From Salana multivorans (GTDB lineage: Bacteria > Actinomycetota > Actinomycetes > Actinomycetales > Beutenbergiaceae), in contig NZ_RKHQ01000002.1 of NCBI RefSeq assembly GCF_003751805.1, positions 1,029,688-1,093,687 on the forward strand: a stretch of DNA of 64,000 nucleotides. Reading direction: 5' to 3'. Below, piece by piece: positions 37,044 through 45,726 of this stretch; within the stretch, counting starts at the first letter, position 1; every line of letters starts with the position of its first letter. Position numbers and translations under genes: made by a program. The notes under the pieces were generated by a model. That model ran no database searches. It was not told where the DNA came from and saw nothing but the letters and a program-made list of their open reading frames with translations.

Positions 37044-37613
37044 TCAGGGCTCCAGCCAGATCCCTATGGTCTCGTCGACCGTGAAGGCCCCCGCGTCGAG
37101 GCGTTCCGCGAGGTGGGTGAGCCAGGCGGAGTAGGAGGCGAACTCGGGTGCTGGGGTCGGGCCGTCGATCGGGAGCCAGATGACCTGGCCGACCTCGCCG
37201 GCCGGCAGCGGGTCGAGGTCGAGCGCGTAGCCCCGGCCCTCGGACTCGGTGAACTGCAGCCAGCCGCGGCAGTTCATGACGGGCCGCACCCGGTCGGGCG
37301 TCATCCACTCGATCACGTCGTCGACGTCGTCGCCGAGGGCGGAGACCCGCAGGTCGGAGCCCTCGATCATCGCCGACGCACTCATGAGCGTGAGGTGGTC
37401 GTAGAGGTCGAGCAGGAAGGTCGGGTTGTCCTGGCCGTCGTGGACCCGCAGGCTGGCCACGAGATCGGCCGGCAGGTCACGGCCGACCGTCCGGGCGAGG
37501 CGGTCGAGGTCCGCATCGGTCGCTGGCCCACGGAGCGTCGCCGCGACCGCGGGAGCCCTCAGCGCCAGGACGCGGTCGATGATGTCCCAGGCCTGCTCGA
37601 TCTCCATCGGCAC
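37044..37613 (-). CDS. SMI1/KNR4-like protein
   Basis: This 189-residue protein resembles the SMI1/KNR4 superfamily: an N-terminal helix, a segment with the LPADLVASLRVHDGQDN pattern near 45-60, and a later W/F-rich strand with VIEWMTPDRVRP and NCRGWLQFTESEG. In bacteria this fold is common among immunity proteins of polymorphic toxins, but stand-alone regulators also exist. GTG at 37613 has GGGGAGG six bases upstream; the ATG at 37607 is the alternative. It converges on the HEXXH protein pair, which makes a toxin-immunity link thinkable but unproved. Confidence 0.7.
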   Translation of the reverse strand: MPMEIEQAWDIIDRVLALRAPAVAATLRGPATDADLDRLARTVGRDLPADLVASLRVHDGQDNPTFLLDLYDHLTLMSASAMIEGSDLRVSALGDDVDDVIEWMTPDRVRPVMNCRGWLQFTESEGRGYALDLDPLPAGEVGQVIWLPIDGPTPAPEFASYSAWLTHLAERLDAGAFTVDETIGIWLEP

Positions 37614-37666
37614 GGCGCGCCTCCCCGTCTCGGTCGTTCCAGTGTCGGTCGGTGGTCGGTCGTGGG

Positions 37667-38476
37667 TCAGGGCAGCGGCCGGCCGGCGCGGCCGAGCTCC
37701 CACGCCTCGCGCGTCCCGAGCGCGAACATGTCCTCGGGCCCGGTGCGGTTGAGCCCGCGGGCACCCGGCCCGTCGTCGTGCGTCACGAGGTGACCGACGC
37801 CGCGCACGACGGCGACCGGGCGACCGCCCGTCGGACCCTTGACGAGGTCGGCGGCAGCCGCGATCTCGTCGGCCGCCGCGACGACGGTCGACTCGAGCGG
37901 GCGCCCCGCGTCGTCGGCCTCGCCGCGGTGGTCGTCCAGCGCGCGGACGCCGGCCGCGCCGAGCGCGAAGTCCGTGATCCCCGCGCGCCACGGCTTGCCG
38001 GCCGAGTCGGTCAGCACGACCCCCGGCCGTACGCCGCCGAGCCGCGCCGCGAGGCCCCGCCGGATGGCGCGGGCCGAGGCGTCCGGGTCCTCGGGCAGCA
38101 GCAGGATCGTTCCGGGGTAGGTGTTCGACGCGTCGACGCCGGCGGCCGCCATGACGACGCCCTGCCGGTTCTCGACGATCCGCAGCGCCGGGCGGGCGTC
38201 GTCCTCGTAGGTCCGGGTCGCGACGACGCGCACGCTCTCGCCGTCGATGACGGCCTCGCGCTCGTCGGCGCGGGCGAGGCGACCCTCGGCCTTCGAGACG
38301 ATCTTGGAGGAGATGACGACGACGTCGCCGGCGTCCACCCCGACGCTCCCGTCCGGCCAGCGAAGGTTCGCGAGGAACGGCACGAGGACGGCCGCGACGT
38401 CGCTGCCTCGGGTCAGGACCGGCACCCCGTCCGGGGCCACCACCTGCAGCCCGGCGGACCCGCCCGGCACCGTCAC
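37667..38476 (-). CDS. cofE: Coenzyme F420-0:L-glutamate ligase (CofE-like)
   Basis: This 269-residue enzyme adds gamma-linked glutamates to coenzyme F420-0. Family marks are [16 protein letters not shown] near residues 49-64, [20 protein letters not shown] near 88-107, the [24 protein letters not shown] block, and [13 protein letters not shown]. It lacks the extra C-terminal flavin domain of mycobacterial FbiB. Its GTG at 38476 overlaps the stop of the upstream F420-type oxidoreductase by four bases, so cofactor maturation and a cofactor user are co-translated. Confidence 0.88.
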   Translation of the reverse strand: MTVPGGSAGLQVVAPDGVPVLTRGSDVAAVLVPFLANLRWPDGSVGVDAGDVVVISSKIVSKAEGRLARADEREAVIDGESVRVVATRTYEDDARPALRIVENRQGVVMAAAGVDASNTYPGTILLLPEDPDASARAIRRGLAARLGGVRPGVVLTDSAGKPWRAGITDFALGAAGVRALDDHRGEADDAGRPLESTVVAAADEIAAAADLVKGPTGGRPVAVVRGVGHLVTHDDGPGARGLNRTGPEDMFALGTREAWELGRAGRPLP

Positions 38477-39474
38477 CGGGCGAGCTTCGGCAGCACGTCG
38501 GCGCCGAAGACGCGGACCCACTCGGCCTGGTTGCGCCCGACGTTGTGCAGGTAGACCCGGTCGAACCCGAGATCGACGTACCGCTGGATCTCGGCGCGGT
38601 GGACGTCCGGGTCCTCCGAGATCACCATCCGGCCGGCGAAGTCCTCCTCGCGCACCGACTTGGCCATCGCCGCGAAGTCGAAGGGCGAGCGGATGTCGCC
38701 CTTGGGGAACTTCATCCCGCCGTTGGGCCACTGGTCGATGGCGCCCGCGAGCGCCTCCTCGTAGGTCGGCGCCCACGACAGGTGGAGCTGGAGGACCTTC
38801 GGCATCGTCTCGGGGTCGCGGCCGACCTCGCGCGCGCCGGCGTCGAACTTCTCGAACAGGCCGCCGATCTTCTCCAGCGGCGCGCCAACGGTGATGAGGC
38901 CGTCGACGGTGCGCCCCGCGCGCTTGGCGGTGATCGGGCCAGCGGTGGCGATGAGGATCTCGGGGGCGCGCTCGGGCATCGTCCACAGGCGCATCGACTC
39001 GAGCTGGAAGAACTCGCCGCGGTGCTTGTAGTCCTTGCCGGCGAGCGAGCTGGAGAACAGCTTCTGGATGATCTCGACGGCCTCGAACATCCGGTTGATC
39101 CGCTCGGGCGCCTCGGGCCAGTACCGCGCGACGACGTGCTCGTTGAGCGCCTCGCCGCTGCCGAGGCCGAGCCAGTGCCGCCCGGGGTACATCGCCGCGA
39201 GCGTCGCGCTCGCCTGCGCGACCATCGCGGGGTGGAACCGGAACGAGGGGCAGGTGACGCCGGGGCCGATGTCGCCCGTCGTGCGCTCGCCGAGCGCCGC
39301 CAGCACGTTCCAGACGAACGCCGCCTCGCCCTGCGCCGGCACCCAGGGCGCGACGTGGTCGGCGGCCATGACGCCGGAGAACCCGTGCTGCTCGGCGTCG
39401 ACCGCCGTCTGGACGATCTCGGTCGGGTGGAACTGCTCGAGCGCGGCCGCGAGGCCGACCGTGAGAGATGCCAT
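38473..39474 (-). CDS. F420-dependent LLM-class oxidoreductase, FGD-like
   Basis: This 333-residue TIM-barrel enzyme of the luciferase-like class resembles F420-dependent glucose-6-phosphate dehydrogenase. The matching run includes [37 protein letters not shown] and [12 protein letters not shown]. The last matches the active-site region of FGD, including the Glu implicated in catalysis. CAGGAT lies six bases before the ATG, giving a leaderless mRNA. It is followed by CofE in a four-base overlap. The substrate could be glucose 6-phosphate or another alcohol. Confidence 0.85.
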   Translation of the reverse strand: MASLTVGLAAALEQFHPTEIVQTAVDAEQHGFSGVMAADHVAPWVPAQGEAAFVWNVLAALGERTTGDIGPGVTCPSFRFHPAMVAQASATLAAMYPGRHWLGLGSGEALNEHVVARYWPEAPERINRMFEAVEIIQKLFSSSLAGKDYKHRGEFFQLESMRLWTMPERAPEILIATAGPITAKRAGRTVDGLITVGAPLEKIGGLFEKFDAGAREVGRDPETMPKVLQLHLSWAPTYEEALAGAIDQWPNGGMKFPKGDIRSPFDFAAMAKSVREEDFAGRMVISEDPDVHRAEIQRYVDLGFDRVYLHNVGRNQAEWVRVFGADVLPKLAR

Positions 39475-39519
39475 GTCCCGATCCTGCCACCAGCGGCGCC
39501 CCGGACCGCCGCGCGGCGC

Positions 39520-39615
39520 TCAGACCCGGACGACGGCGAGGTCCTCCGCGTCGAGGTGCTCGGCCATCTCGTCGTCCAGCCCGGCGTCCGTGATGAGCAG
39601 GTCGACATCGGCTGG
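39520..39615 (-). pseudogene. C-terminal remnant of a DeoR-family regulator
   Basis: The last 31 codons of a minus-strand frame read [20 protein letters not shown] and then LAVVRV before a TGA. The VDxLITD pattern and the short closing strand are the usual C-terminus of DeoR/GlpR sugar-phosphate sensor domains. Upstream in the same frame the sequence is low-complexity and lacks the helix-turn-helix and sensor core, so only a tail survives. It lies just downstream of the short-peptide unit at 39.7-39.9 kb. Confidence 0.6.
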
Positions 39616-39712
39616 CGGCGCACCGGGTCTGACCGCGCGCGGGGCGCCGTGTCGTCGACGGACGCGCGGCGCCCCCATCCCCCGACGCGCCGGGGTCGAG
39701 GAGGGCATGGAA

Positions 39713-39771
39713 GAACCCGCGGGCTGCCGAGTGGCTGCGACGCTGGACGAGTGCGCCGCTCCCGCGGGTTC
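39713..39771 (-). terminator. Hairpin (11-bp stem, 37-base loop) after the 12-codon peptide gene
   Basis: GAACCCGCGGG at 39713-39723 is the exact complement of CCCGCGGGTTC at 39761-39771. On the minus strand the second arm is followed by TTCTTCC, like a weak U-rich tail. It lies 59 bases beyond the stop of the 12-codon frame and could be a terminator or an attenuator arm. Confidence 0.55.
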
Positions 39772-39829
39772 CGGTGATCGCCGTGGTCTCGCCTGGAGAG
39801 CCGGGCGGCGAGCCGTCCGTGGCTCCCGA

Positions 39830-39868
39830 CTAGCGGGCGACCACCTCACGAGTCCGAACGAGCTTCAT
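39830..39868 (-). CDS. Twelve-codon peptide MKLVRTREVVAR behind a strong promoter
   Basis: ATG at 39868 opens twelve codons ending in TAG at 39830. Ahead of it is a near-perfect Shine-Dalgarno stretch (AAGGGAGGTGG, plus-strand 39877-39887) with a promoter above it, and below it a hairpin. The peptide is basic and has no run of one amino acid, so it is not a classical amino-acid attenuator. It may be a leader peptide whose downstream gene was lost, or a free micropeptide. I do not recognise the sequence. Confidence 0.5.
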   Translation of the reverse strand: MKLVRTREVVAR

Positions 39869-39901
39869 GTCGTGGACCACCTCCCTTCACGTGTGACCCC
39901 A

Positions 39902-39930
39902 ACGCTAGGCGGGCGGCCGGGAGGTGTCAC
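39902..39930 (-). promoter_or_regulatory. Sigma-70-type promoter of the 12-codon peptide
   Basis: On the minus strand GTGACA (39930-39925) and TAGCGT (39907-39902) are separated by exactly 17 bases, placing the start near 39895, 27 bases before the ATG. It is one of the best consensus promoters in the window. Confidence 0.7.
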
Positions 39931-40015
39931 GGCATTTTCCCGACCGGGTCGTGCTCGCGGGCGGGAGCGTCCCGAACGCGTTGACGCCGCCCGGCACTCG
40001 TGCCAGCGTGTCGTC

Positions 40016-40459
40016 ATGGCGAGCCCGTACGCGTTCCTGCCCGAGTTCCTGCCGCTGTCCGAGCTGGACGTCTGGGAGGGCAACCTGGGCGTCTTCACGC
40101 ACGTGTTCGGCCACTCCTACGTCGGCCACCTGTTCGTCTGGTCGCCCGAGCACCACTACGGCATCGCCTACCCCTACCTCGGCCGGTTCAAGGACTACGG
40201 CCGCTACGAGTCGCCCGCCGACTTCCAGGACGCCGTCCTCGAGGACTCCTACGTGCGCACGGCCATCTTCCAGGAGAGCCTGCTGCCGCGGCTGGTCGAG
40301 CGGCTCGGCGAGATCGGCCCGGGCGAGGTCTACTACCCGGTGCCGTACGAGATCCTCGGCGGCTCGGGCGAGGCCGAGACCTACGACAAGGGCCAGCTCA
40401 CCGTGTGGGCCAGCATCGTCGGCCAGGTGCACGGGCTGACCGCCCGGCCGTCCGCCTGA
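40016..40459 (+). CDS. Tdi1/DUF1851-like immunity-type protein
   Basis: This 147-residue soluble protein contains FGHSYVGHLFVWSP, an aspartate/tyrosine-rich middle (FKDYGRYESPADFQDAVLEDSY) and the ending ERLGEIGPGEVYYPVPYEILGG. The order of these elements matches the C-terminal domain of Tdi1-type type VI immunity proteins (DUF1851). Monoderm bacteria lack that secretion system, so a different partner is expected. A TTGACG-17-CAGCGT promoter (39981-39986, 40004-40009) ends six bases before the ATG, giving a leaderless mRNA. The gene stands alone. The family call is moderate. Confidence 0.6.
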   Translation: MASPYAFLPEFLPLSELDVWEGNLGVFTHVFGHSYVGHLFVWSPEHHYGIAYPYLGRFKDYGRYESPADFQDAVLEDSYVRTAIFQESLLPRLVERLGEIGPGEVYYPVPYEILGGSGEAETYDKGQLTVWASIVGQVHGLTARPSA

Positions 40460-40523
40460 GCACCGCCCGCCGGCTCGCCCTCGGCGGCCGAACCGACCCC
40501 GCCCGCTAGGGGATAATCTCCGC

Positions 40524-43310
40524 ATGACCGATCTCTCCCCGGGCGCCGCCGTGCCCGCCGCCGCTCCCCGACACGACCACGCGATCCTCGGACACGTCGT
40601 CGTACCGGACCGCGTCGGCGTCGAGGGCCTCGAGGGCAAGTGGGCGCCGGACTGGGAGGAGCGCCGGCTGCACGCGTTCGACCGGACGGCGACGCGCGAG
40701 CAGGTCTTCTCGATCGACACGCCGCCCCCGACCGCGTCGGGCAGCCTGCACATCGGGCACGTCTTCTCCTACACGCACACCGACGTCCTCGCGCGGTTCC
40801 ACCGGATGCGCGGCGCCAAGGTGTTCTACCCGATGGGGTGGGACGACAACGGCCTGCCGACCGAGCGGCGCGTGCAGAACTACTACGGCGTCCGCTGCGA
40901 CCCGACGCTCCCCTACGAGGGCGACGACTTCGTCCCGCCGCACGCCGGCGATGCCGGCAGCGTCCGGGCGGCCGACCAGGTGCCGGTCTCGCGCCGCACC
41001 TTCGTGCGCCTGTGCGAGCAGCTCACCGCCGAGGACGAGAAGCAGTTCGAGGCGCTGTGGCGCCACCTCGGCCTCTCGGTCGACTGGAGCCACCAGTACC
41101 AGACCATCGGCCGGCGGGCGCAGAAGGTCGCGCAGACCGCGTTCCTGCGCAACCTCGCCCGCGGCGAGGCCTACCCGGCCGAGGCACCCGGGCTGTGGGA
41201 CGTCACGTTCCAGACCGCGGTCGCGCAGGCCGAGCTCGAGGCCCGCGACTACCCGGGCCACTACCACTCGCTCGCGTTCCACCCGGTCGCGGCGCAGGAC
41301 GCGGCTGCTGGCGCGGCCGACGTCGTCATCGAGACGACGCGACCCGAGCTCCTCGCGGCGTGCGTCGCCCTCGTCGCGCACCCCGACGACGAGCGCTACC
41401 AGCACTTGTTCGGCACGACCGTGCGCACACCGGTGTTCGGCGTCGAGGTCCCCGTCCTGCCGCACGAGGCCGCCGAGGCCGACAAGGGCTCCGGGATCGC
41501 GATGTGCTGCACGTTCGGCGACCTCACCGACGTGCAGTGGTGGCGCGAGCTCGACCTGCCGACGCGCTCGATCATCCGCCGGGACGGCCGGATCGTCGAC
41601 GACGTCCCGGCGTGGATCACCACCCCCGGCGGCGTCGCGGCGTTCACCGAGATCGCGGGGAAGACGACGTTCTCGGCCCGGGCCGCCGTCGTCGACCTGC
41701 TGCGCGAGAGCGGCGAGCTGCTCGCCGAGCCGACCCCGACGCAGCGCAAGGCCAACTTCTTCGAGAAGGGCGACAAGCCGCTCGAGATCGTCACCTCGCG
41801 TCAGTGGTACATCCGCAACGGCGGCCGGGTCTGGGAGCAGCCGGACGGCCTGGTGCGCGACCTGCGCAAGGAGCTGCTGGACCGCGGCGACGAGCTGGAC
41901 TTCCACCCCGACTTCATGCGCGTGCGCTACGCCAACTGGGTCGGCGGCCTCAACGGCGACTGGCTGGTCTCGCGGCAGCGGTTCTTCGGGGTGCCGATCC
42001 CCGTCTGGTACCCGGTCAAGGAGGACGGCGAGGTCGACTGGGACACGGTCATCGTGCCCGAGGAGTCGGCCCTGCCCGTCGACCCGAGCGCCGACGTCGC
42101 ACCCGGCTACACGGCCGAGCAGCGGGGCGTGCCCGGCGGCTTCGTCGGCGACGCGGACATCATGGACACCTGGGCGACCAGCTCGCTGACGCCGCAGATC
42201 GCCGGCGGCTGGCTCGAGGACGAGGACCTGTTCGCGCGCGTCTTCCCGATGGACGTGCGGCCGCAGGGCCAGGACATCATCCGGACCTGGCTGTTCTCGA
42301 CGGTGGTCCGCAGCCACCTCGAGCACGGCACCCTGCCGTGGGCGAACGCCGCGATCTCCGGCTGGATCCTCGACCCCGACCGCAAGAAGATGAGCAAGTC
42401 CAAGGGGAACGTCGTGACCCCGATGGACCTGCTGGTCGAGCACGGCTCGGACGCGGTGCGCTACTGGGCCGCCTCGGCGCGCCTCGGCACCGACGCGGCG
42501 TTCGAGGTCGGCCAGATGAAGATCGGCCGCCGGCTCGCGATCAAGGTGCTCAACGCAAGCAAGTTCGTGCTCCAGTCCTCGGGCGACCCGGCCGGGGCGG
42601 CGCCGGCGCTCGACCCGTCGGCGGTCACCGCGCCGCTGGACCGGGCGCTGCTCGCGGAGCTGGCCGACGTCGTCGACGGCGCGACCGCCGCGTTCGAGGC
42701 GTACGACCACGCCCGCGCGCTGGAGCTGGCCGAGTCGTTCTTCTGGACGTTCTGCGACGACTACGTCGAGCTGGTCAAGGACCGGGCGTACGGCCGCGGC
42801 GCGCTCACGGCCGACGGCGAGCCGGCGGAGCTGAGCGAGGCCGAGATCGCCTCCGCCCGCGCGGCGCTCTGGCTCGCGCTCGACGTGCTCCTGCGCCTGT
42901 TCGCGCCGTTCCTGCCGTTCGCGACCGCCGAGGTGTGGTCGTGGTGGCGCTCCGGCTCCGTGCACGAGGCCGCCTGGCCGACGAGCGACGCGCTGCGCGC
43001 CGCCGCCGGCGACGCCGACGCCGCCGGCCTCGTCGGGCTGCTCGCGACCGCCGGCGAGGCCCTCTCGACGCTGCGCAAGGTCAAGAGCGAGGCGAAGGTC
43101 GCGCAGCGCACGCCGCTGCTGGACGTCGAGCTCGTCGCCCGCGAGGGCGCCGTCGACCAGGTCGTGCTCGCCGACGGCGACCTGCGCGCCGCCGGCAAGG
43201 TGACCGGCCCGTTCACGATCGTCGTGGGCGAGCCCGTGGGCGCCGACGGCGAGCCGGTGGCCGTGGCCGTCGTCTCCTCGACGCTCGGCGAGGCCCCCGC
43301 CAAGGGCTGA
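40524..43310 (+). CDS. valS: Valyl-tRNA synthetase, archaeal-like subtype
   Basis: ValS charges tRNA-Val and edits threonine. The 928-residue enzyme has HIGH at residues 76-79 and KMSKS near 622-626. The segment GWDDNGLPTERR near 105-116 is the form found in archaeal and rickettsial ValS, whereas common bacterial enzymes have a TDHAGIATQ-type segment there. The C-terminal anticodon-binding domain is present, without the long bacterial coiled-coil arm. A GATAAT box ends six bases before the ATG, so the mRNA should be leaderless. No T-box is seen here. Confidence 0.94.
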   Translation: MTDLSPGAAVPAAAPRHDHAILGHVVVPDRVGVEGLEGKWAPDWEERRLHAFDRTATREQVFSIDTPPPTASGSLHIGHVFSYTHTDVLARFHRMRGAKVFYPMGWDDNGLPTERRVQNYYGVRCDPTLPYEGDDFVPPHAGDAGSVRAADQVPVSRRTFVRLCEQLTAEDEKQFEALWRHLGLSVDWSHQYQTIGRRAQKVAQTAFLRNLARGEAYPAEAPGLWDVTFQTAVAQAELEARDYPGHYHSLAFHPVAAQDAAAGAADVVIETTRPELLAACVALVAHPDDERYQHLFGTTVRTPVFGVEVPVLPHEAAEADKGSGIAMCCTFGDLTDVQWWRELDLPTRSIIRRDGRIVDDVPAWITTPGGVAAFTEIAGKTTFSARAAVVDLLRESGELLAEPTPTQRKANFFEKGDKPLEIVTSRQWYIRNGGRVWEQPDGLVRDLRKELLDRGDELDFHPDFMRVRYANWVGGLNGDWLVSRQRFFGVPIPVWYPVKEDGEVDWDTVIVPEESALPVDPSADVAPGYTAEQRGVPGGFVGDADIMDTWATSSLTPQIAGGWLEDEDLFARVFPMDVRPQGQDIIRTWLFSTVVRSHLEHGTLPWANAAISGWILDPDRKKMSKSKGNVVTPMDLLVEHGSDAVRYWAASARLGTDAAFEVGQMKIGRRLAIKVLNASKFVLQSSGDPAGAAPALDPSAVTAPLDRALLAELADVVDGATAAFEAYDHARALELAESFFWTFCDDYVELVKDRAYGRGALTADGEPAELSEAEIASARAALWLALDVLLRLFAPFLPFATAEVWSWWRSGSVHEAAWPTSDALRAAAGDADAAGLVGLLATAGEALSTLRKVKSEAKVAQRTPLLDVELVAREGAVDQVVLADGDLRAAGKVTGPFTIVVGEPVGADGEPVAVAVVSSTLGEAPAKG

Positions 43311-43317
43311 CCGACCC

Positions 43318-43349
43318 CGCGGCCCGGCGCGGGACCGCGCCGGGCCGCG
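43318..43349 (+). terminator. Perfect 14-bp hairpin terminator after valS
   Basis: Bases 43318-43331 pair exactly with 43336-43349 around a GGAC tetraloop, eight bases past the valS stop, followed by TTCG. Confidence 0.8.
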
Positions 43350-43389
43350 TTCGACCTCGCCCCGGCGTCCGCGCTGGCAGGATGGAGCC

Positions 43390-45213
43390 ATGTCGAACAC
43401 CTCCTCCTCCCCCGCGGTCGTGCCCTTCCAGGAGGAGGTCTCGATCCCCGGCGCCCTGCGCGACCGGGCGAGCGCGAAGCCCGACCTCACGATCATCGAG
43501 CGGCGCGTGGCCGGCGTCTGGCAGGAGGTCACGGCGTCGCAGTTCCAGCAGCAGGTGACCCGGCTCGCCCGGGGCCTCGTCGCGTGGGGGCTCGAGCCGG
43601 GTGACGTCGTCGCGATCATGGGACGCACGTCCTACGAGTGGACGCTCGTCGACTTCGCGGTGTGGGCGGCCGGCGGCATCCCGGTGCCGATCTACGAGAC
43701 GTCCTCGGCCGAGCAGATCGCCTGGATCGCCAGCGACTCCGGCGCCGTCCTCGCCTTCGTCGAGACGGACGAGCACGCGGCGCGGCTCGCCGAGGCCGCC
43801 GTCGCCTCGGTCCGCGAGACCGTGACGTTCGCCGCGCTCGACGCGCTCGCCGACCGCGGGGCCGACGTCGACCCGTCCGTCGTCGCCAACCGGACGGCGG
43901 CGCTGCGCGGCTCCGACCTCGCCACCGTCATCTACACCTCGGGCACCACCGGGCGGCCCAAGGGCGTCGAGCTGACCCACGGCAACTTCGTCTACCTCGC
44001 CCGCAACGGCGCCCGCTCTGATCTCTACGAGGTCGTCTCCGTCCCGGGCGCCCGGACGCTGCTGTTCATGCCGCTCGCGCACGTGTTCGCGCGGTTCATC
44101 GAGGTGCTCTGCGTCGTGGAGGCCGGCACGCTCGGCCACTCCGCCGACACGCGCAACCTCGTCGCCGACCTGCAGTCCTACCGGCCGACGTTCCTGCTCG
44201 CCGTCCCCCGCGTGTTCGAGAAGGTCTACAACTCCGCGGCCCAGAAGGCCGCCGGTGGCGTCAAGAAGCGCATCTTCTCCTGGGCCACGAAGGTCGCCAT
44301 CGCGTTCTCGCGCGCGCAGAACGACGGGGGGACGCCCAGCGCGTCGCTGCGTGCGGCGCACCGCATCGCCATGCGGCTCGTGCTCGGCAAGCTGCGCGAG
44401 GCGATGGGCGGCCGGCTGCGCTACGCCGTCTCCGGCGGCGCCCCGCTCGGCCAGCGGCTCGGCCACTTCTACCGCGGGCTCGACGTCACCGTGCTCGAGG
44501 GCTACGGGATGACGGAGACGACTGCGCCGACGACCGTCAACCGGCCCAAGGACATCCGCATCGGCACGGTCGGACCCGCCTACCCCGGCACGTCCGTCCG
44601 GGTCACGGACGACGCCGAGATCCAGGTCTTCGGCCCGCACGTGTTCCGCGGCTACCGCGGCAACCCGGAGGCGACGGCCGAGGCGTTCACCGAGGACGGC
44701 TGGCTGCGCACCGGCGACCTCGGCTCGCTCGACGACGCCGGCTACCTCACGATCACCGGCCGCTCCAAGGAGATCATCATCACGGCCGGCGGCAAGAACG
44801 TCGCACCCGCGATCCTCGAGGACCGGCTGCGCGGCCACCCGCTCGTCTCCCAGGTCGTCGTCGTGGGCGACCAGCGTCCGTTCATCGGGGCGCTCGTCAC
44901 GATCGACACCGAGATGCTGCCGGGCTGGCTGGCCGGCAAGGGTCTGCCGCCGATGTCGGTGGCCGAGGCGATCCAGGACCCGCAGGTGCGGGCGTCGCTC
45001 GTCAAGGCGACCCAGCGCGCCAACCGGGCGGTCTCCCGCGCCGAGTCGATCCGCCGGATCCGGCTGCTCGACGTCGACTTCACCGAGGCCAACGGCTACC
45101 TCACGCCGTCGCTCAAGGTGAAGCGCGCGCTGGTGCACCGCGACTTCACCGCACCGACCGAGGAGATCTACGCCACGGGCGGTCCGGCGATCGACGTCCC
45201 CGACCCGGCCTGA
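43390..45213 (+). CDS. Long-chain fatty-acid--CoA ligase (FadD15-like)
   Basis: This 607-residue AMP-forming ligase activates fatty acids to acyl-CoA at the membrane's inner face. Motifs are YTSGTTGRPKG near residues 182-192 (ATP/AMP loop), the GYGMTETTAP substrate/adenylate motif near 373, TGDLGSLDDAGYL near 440, and the hinge-lysine region ITGRSKEIIITAGGKNVAP. The insertion with the FLLAVPRVFEKVYN motif is typical of long-chain enzymes. CAGGAT lies six bases before the ATG. The VOC protein gene follows by 13 bases and may share the transcript. Confidence 0.9.
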   Translation: MSNTSSSPAVVPFQEEVSIPGALRDRASAKPDLTIIERRVAGVWQEVTASQFQQQVTRLARGLVAWGLEPGDVVAIMGRTSYEWTLVDFAVWAAGGIPVPIYETSSAEQIAWIASDSGAVLAFVETDEHAARLAEAAVASVRETVTFAALDALADRGADVDPSVVANRTAALRGSDLATVIYTSGTTGRPKGVELTHGNFVYLARNGARSDLYEVVSVPGARTLLFMPLAHVFARFIEVLCVVEAGTLGHSADTRNLVADLQSYRPTFLLAVPRVFEKVYNSAAQKAAGGVKKRIFSWATKVAIAFSRAQNDGGTPSASLRAAHRIAMRLVLGKLREAMGGRLRYAVSGGAPLGQRLGHFYRGLDVTVLEGYGMTETTAPTTVNRPKDIRIGTVGPAYPGTSVRVTDDAEIQVFGPHVFRGYRGNPEATAEAFTEDGWLRTGDLGSLDDAGYLTITGRSKEIIITAGGKNVAPAILEDRLRGHPLVSQVVVVGDQRPFIGALVTIDTEMLPGWLAGKGLPPMSVAEAIQDPQVRASLVKATQRANRAVSRAESIRRIRLLDVDFTEANGYLTPSLKVKRALVHRDFTAPTEEIYATGGPAIDVPDPA

Positions 45214-45226
45214 CCGGGCGGCGACC

Positions 45227-45670
45227 GTGGTGTCGAGCGGGCGGGAGACGCCGGAGGGCGTGCGGATCCGGAGCGTCGAGGTGATCCTCTACGTCGCGGA
45301 CCAGGCGCGCAGCGCGCGGTTCTACCGGGAGGTGCTCGGCCGCGAGCCCGTCCTCGACGTGCCGGGGATGACCGAGTTCGCGCTCGGCGGCGGCACGAAG
45401 CTCGGGCTCATGCCGGACGACGGGATCGCCGCCCTGCTCGGTCCCCGGCTCCCCCACCCGTCCGATGGCACGGGGATCCCGCGGTGCGAGCTCTACCTGG
45501 TCGTGGCCGACGCGCGCGCGGCCCACGCCGGCGCGGTGGCCGCTGGCGCGCTCGCCGTGAGCGAGGTGGCCGCGCGGTCGTGGGGCGACGAGGCCGGCTA
45601 CGTCGCGGACCCGGACGGGCACGTCGTCGCGTTCGCCCAGGAGCCGCCGACCGTTCCGATACCGGGGTAG
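45227..45670 (+). CDS. VOC-superfamily (glyoxalase/bleomycin-resistance-like) protein
   Basis: This 147-residue protein has one or two beta-alpha-beta-beta-beta modules: [22 protein letters not shown] at the start, [22 protein letters not shown] in the middle and [14 protein letters not shown] at the end. Such proteins bind metals or drugs or catalyse small isomerisations; no specific role is evident. The GTG start at 45227 lies 13 bases after the acyl-CoA ligase stop. Confidence 0.82.
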   Translation: MVSSGRETPEGVRIRSVEVILYVADQARSARFYREVLGREPVLDVPGMTEFALGGGTKLGLMPDDGIAALLGPRLPHPSDGTGIPRCELYLVVADARAAHAGAVAAGALAVSEVAARSWGDEAGYVADPDGHVVAFAQEPPTVPIPG

Positions 45671-45695
45671 ATCGAGTCGCGATTGGCGATCGGGC

Positions 45696-45721
45696 CCACC
45701 CCGATGTCGGAGTAGGGGTGG
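45696..45721. terminator. 7-bp hairpin between converging VOC and chorismate mutase genes
   Basis: CCACCCC at 45696-45702 pairs with GGGGTGG at 45715-45721 in the 56-base gap between two converging stops. The stem is short but perfect. Confidence 0.5.
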
Positions 45722-45726
45722 CTCGA

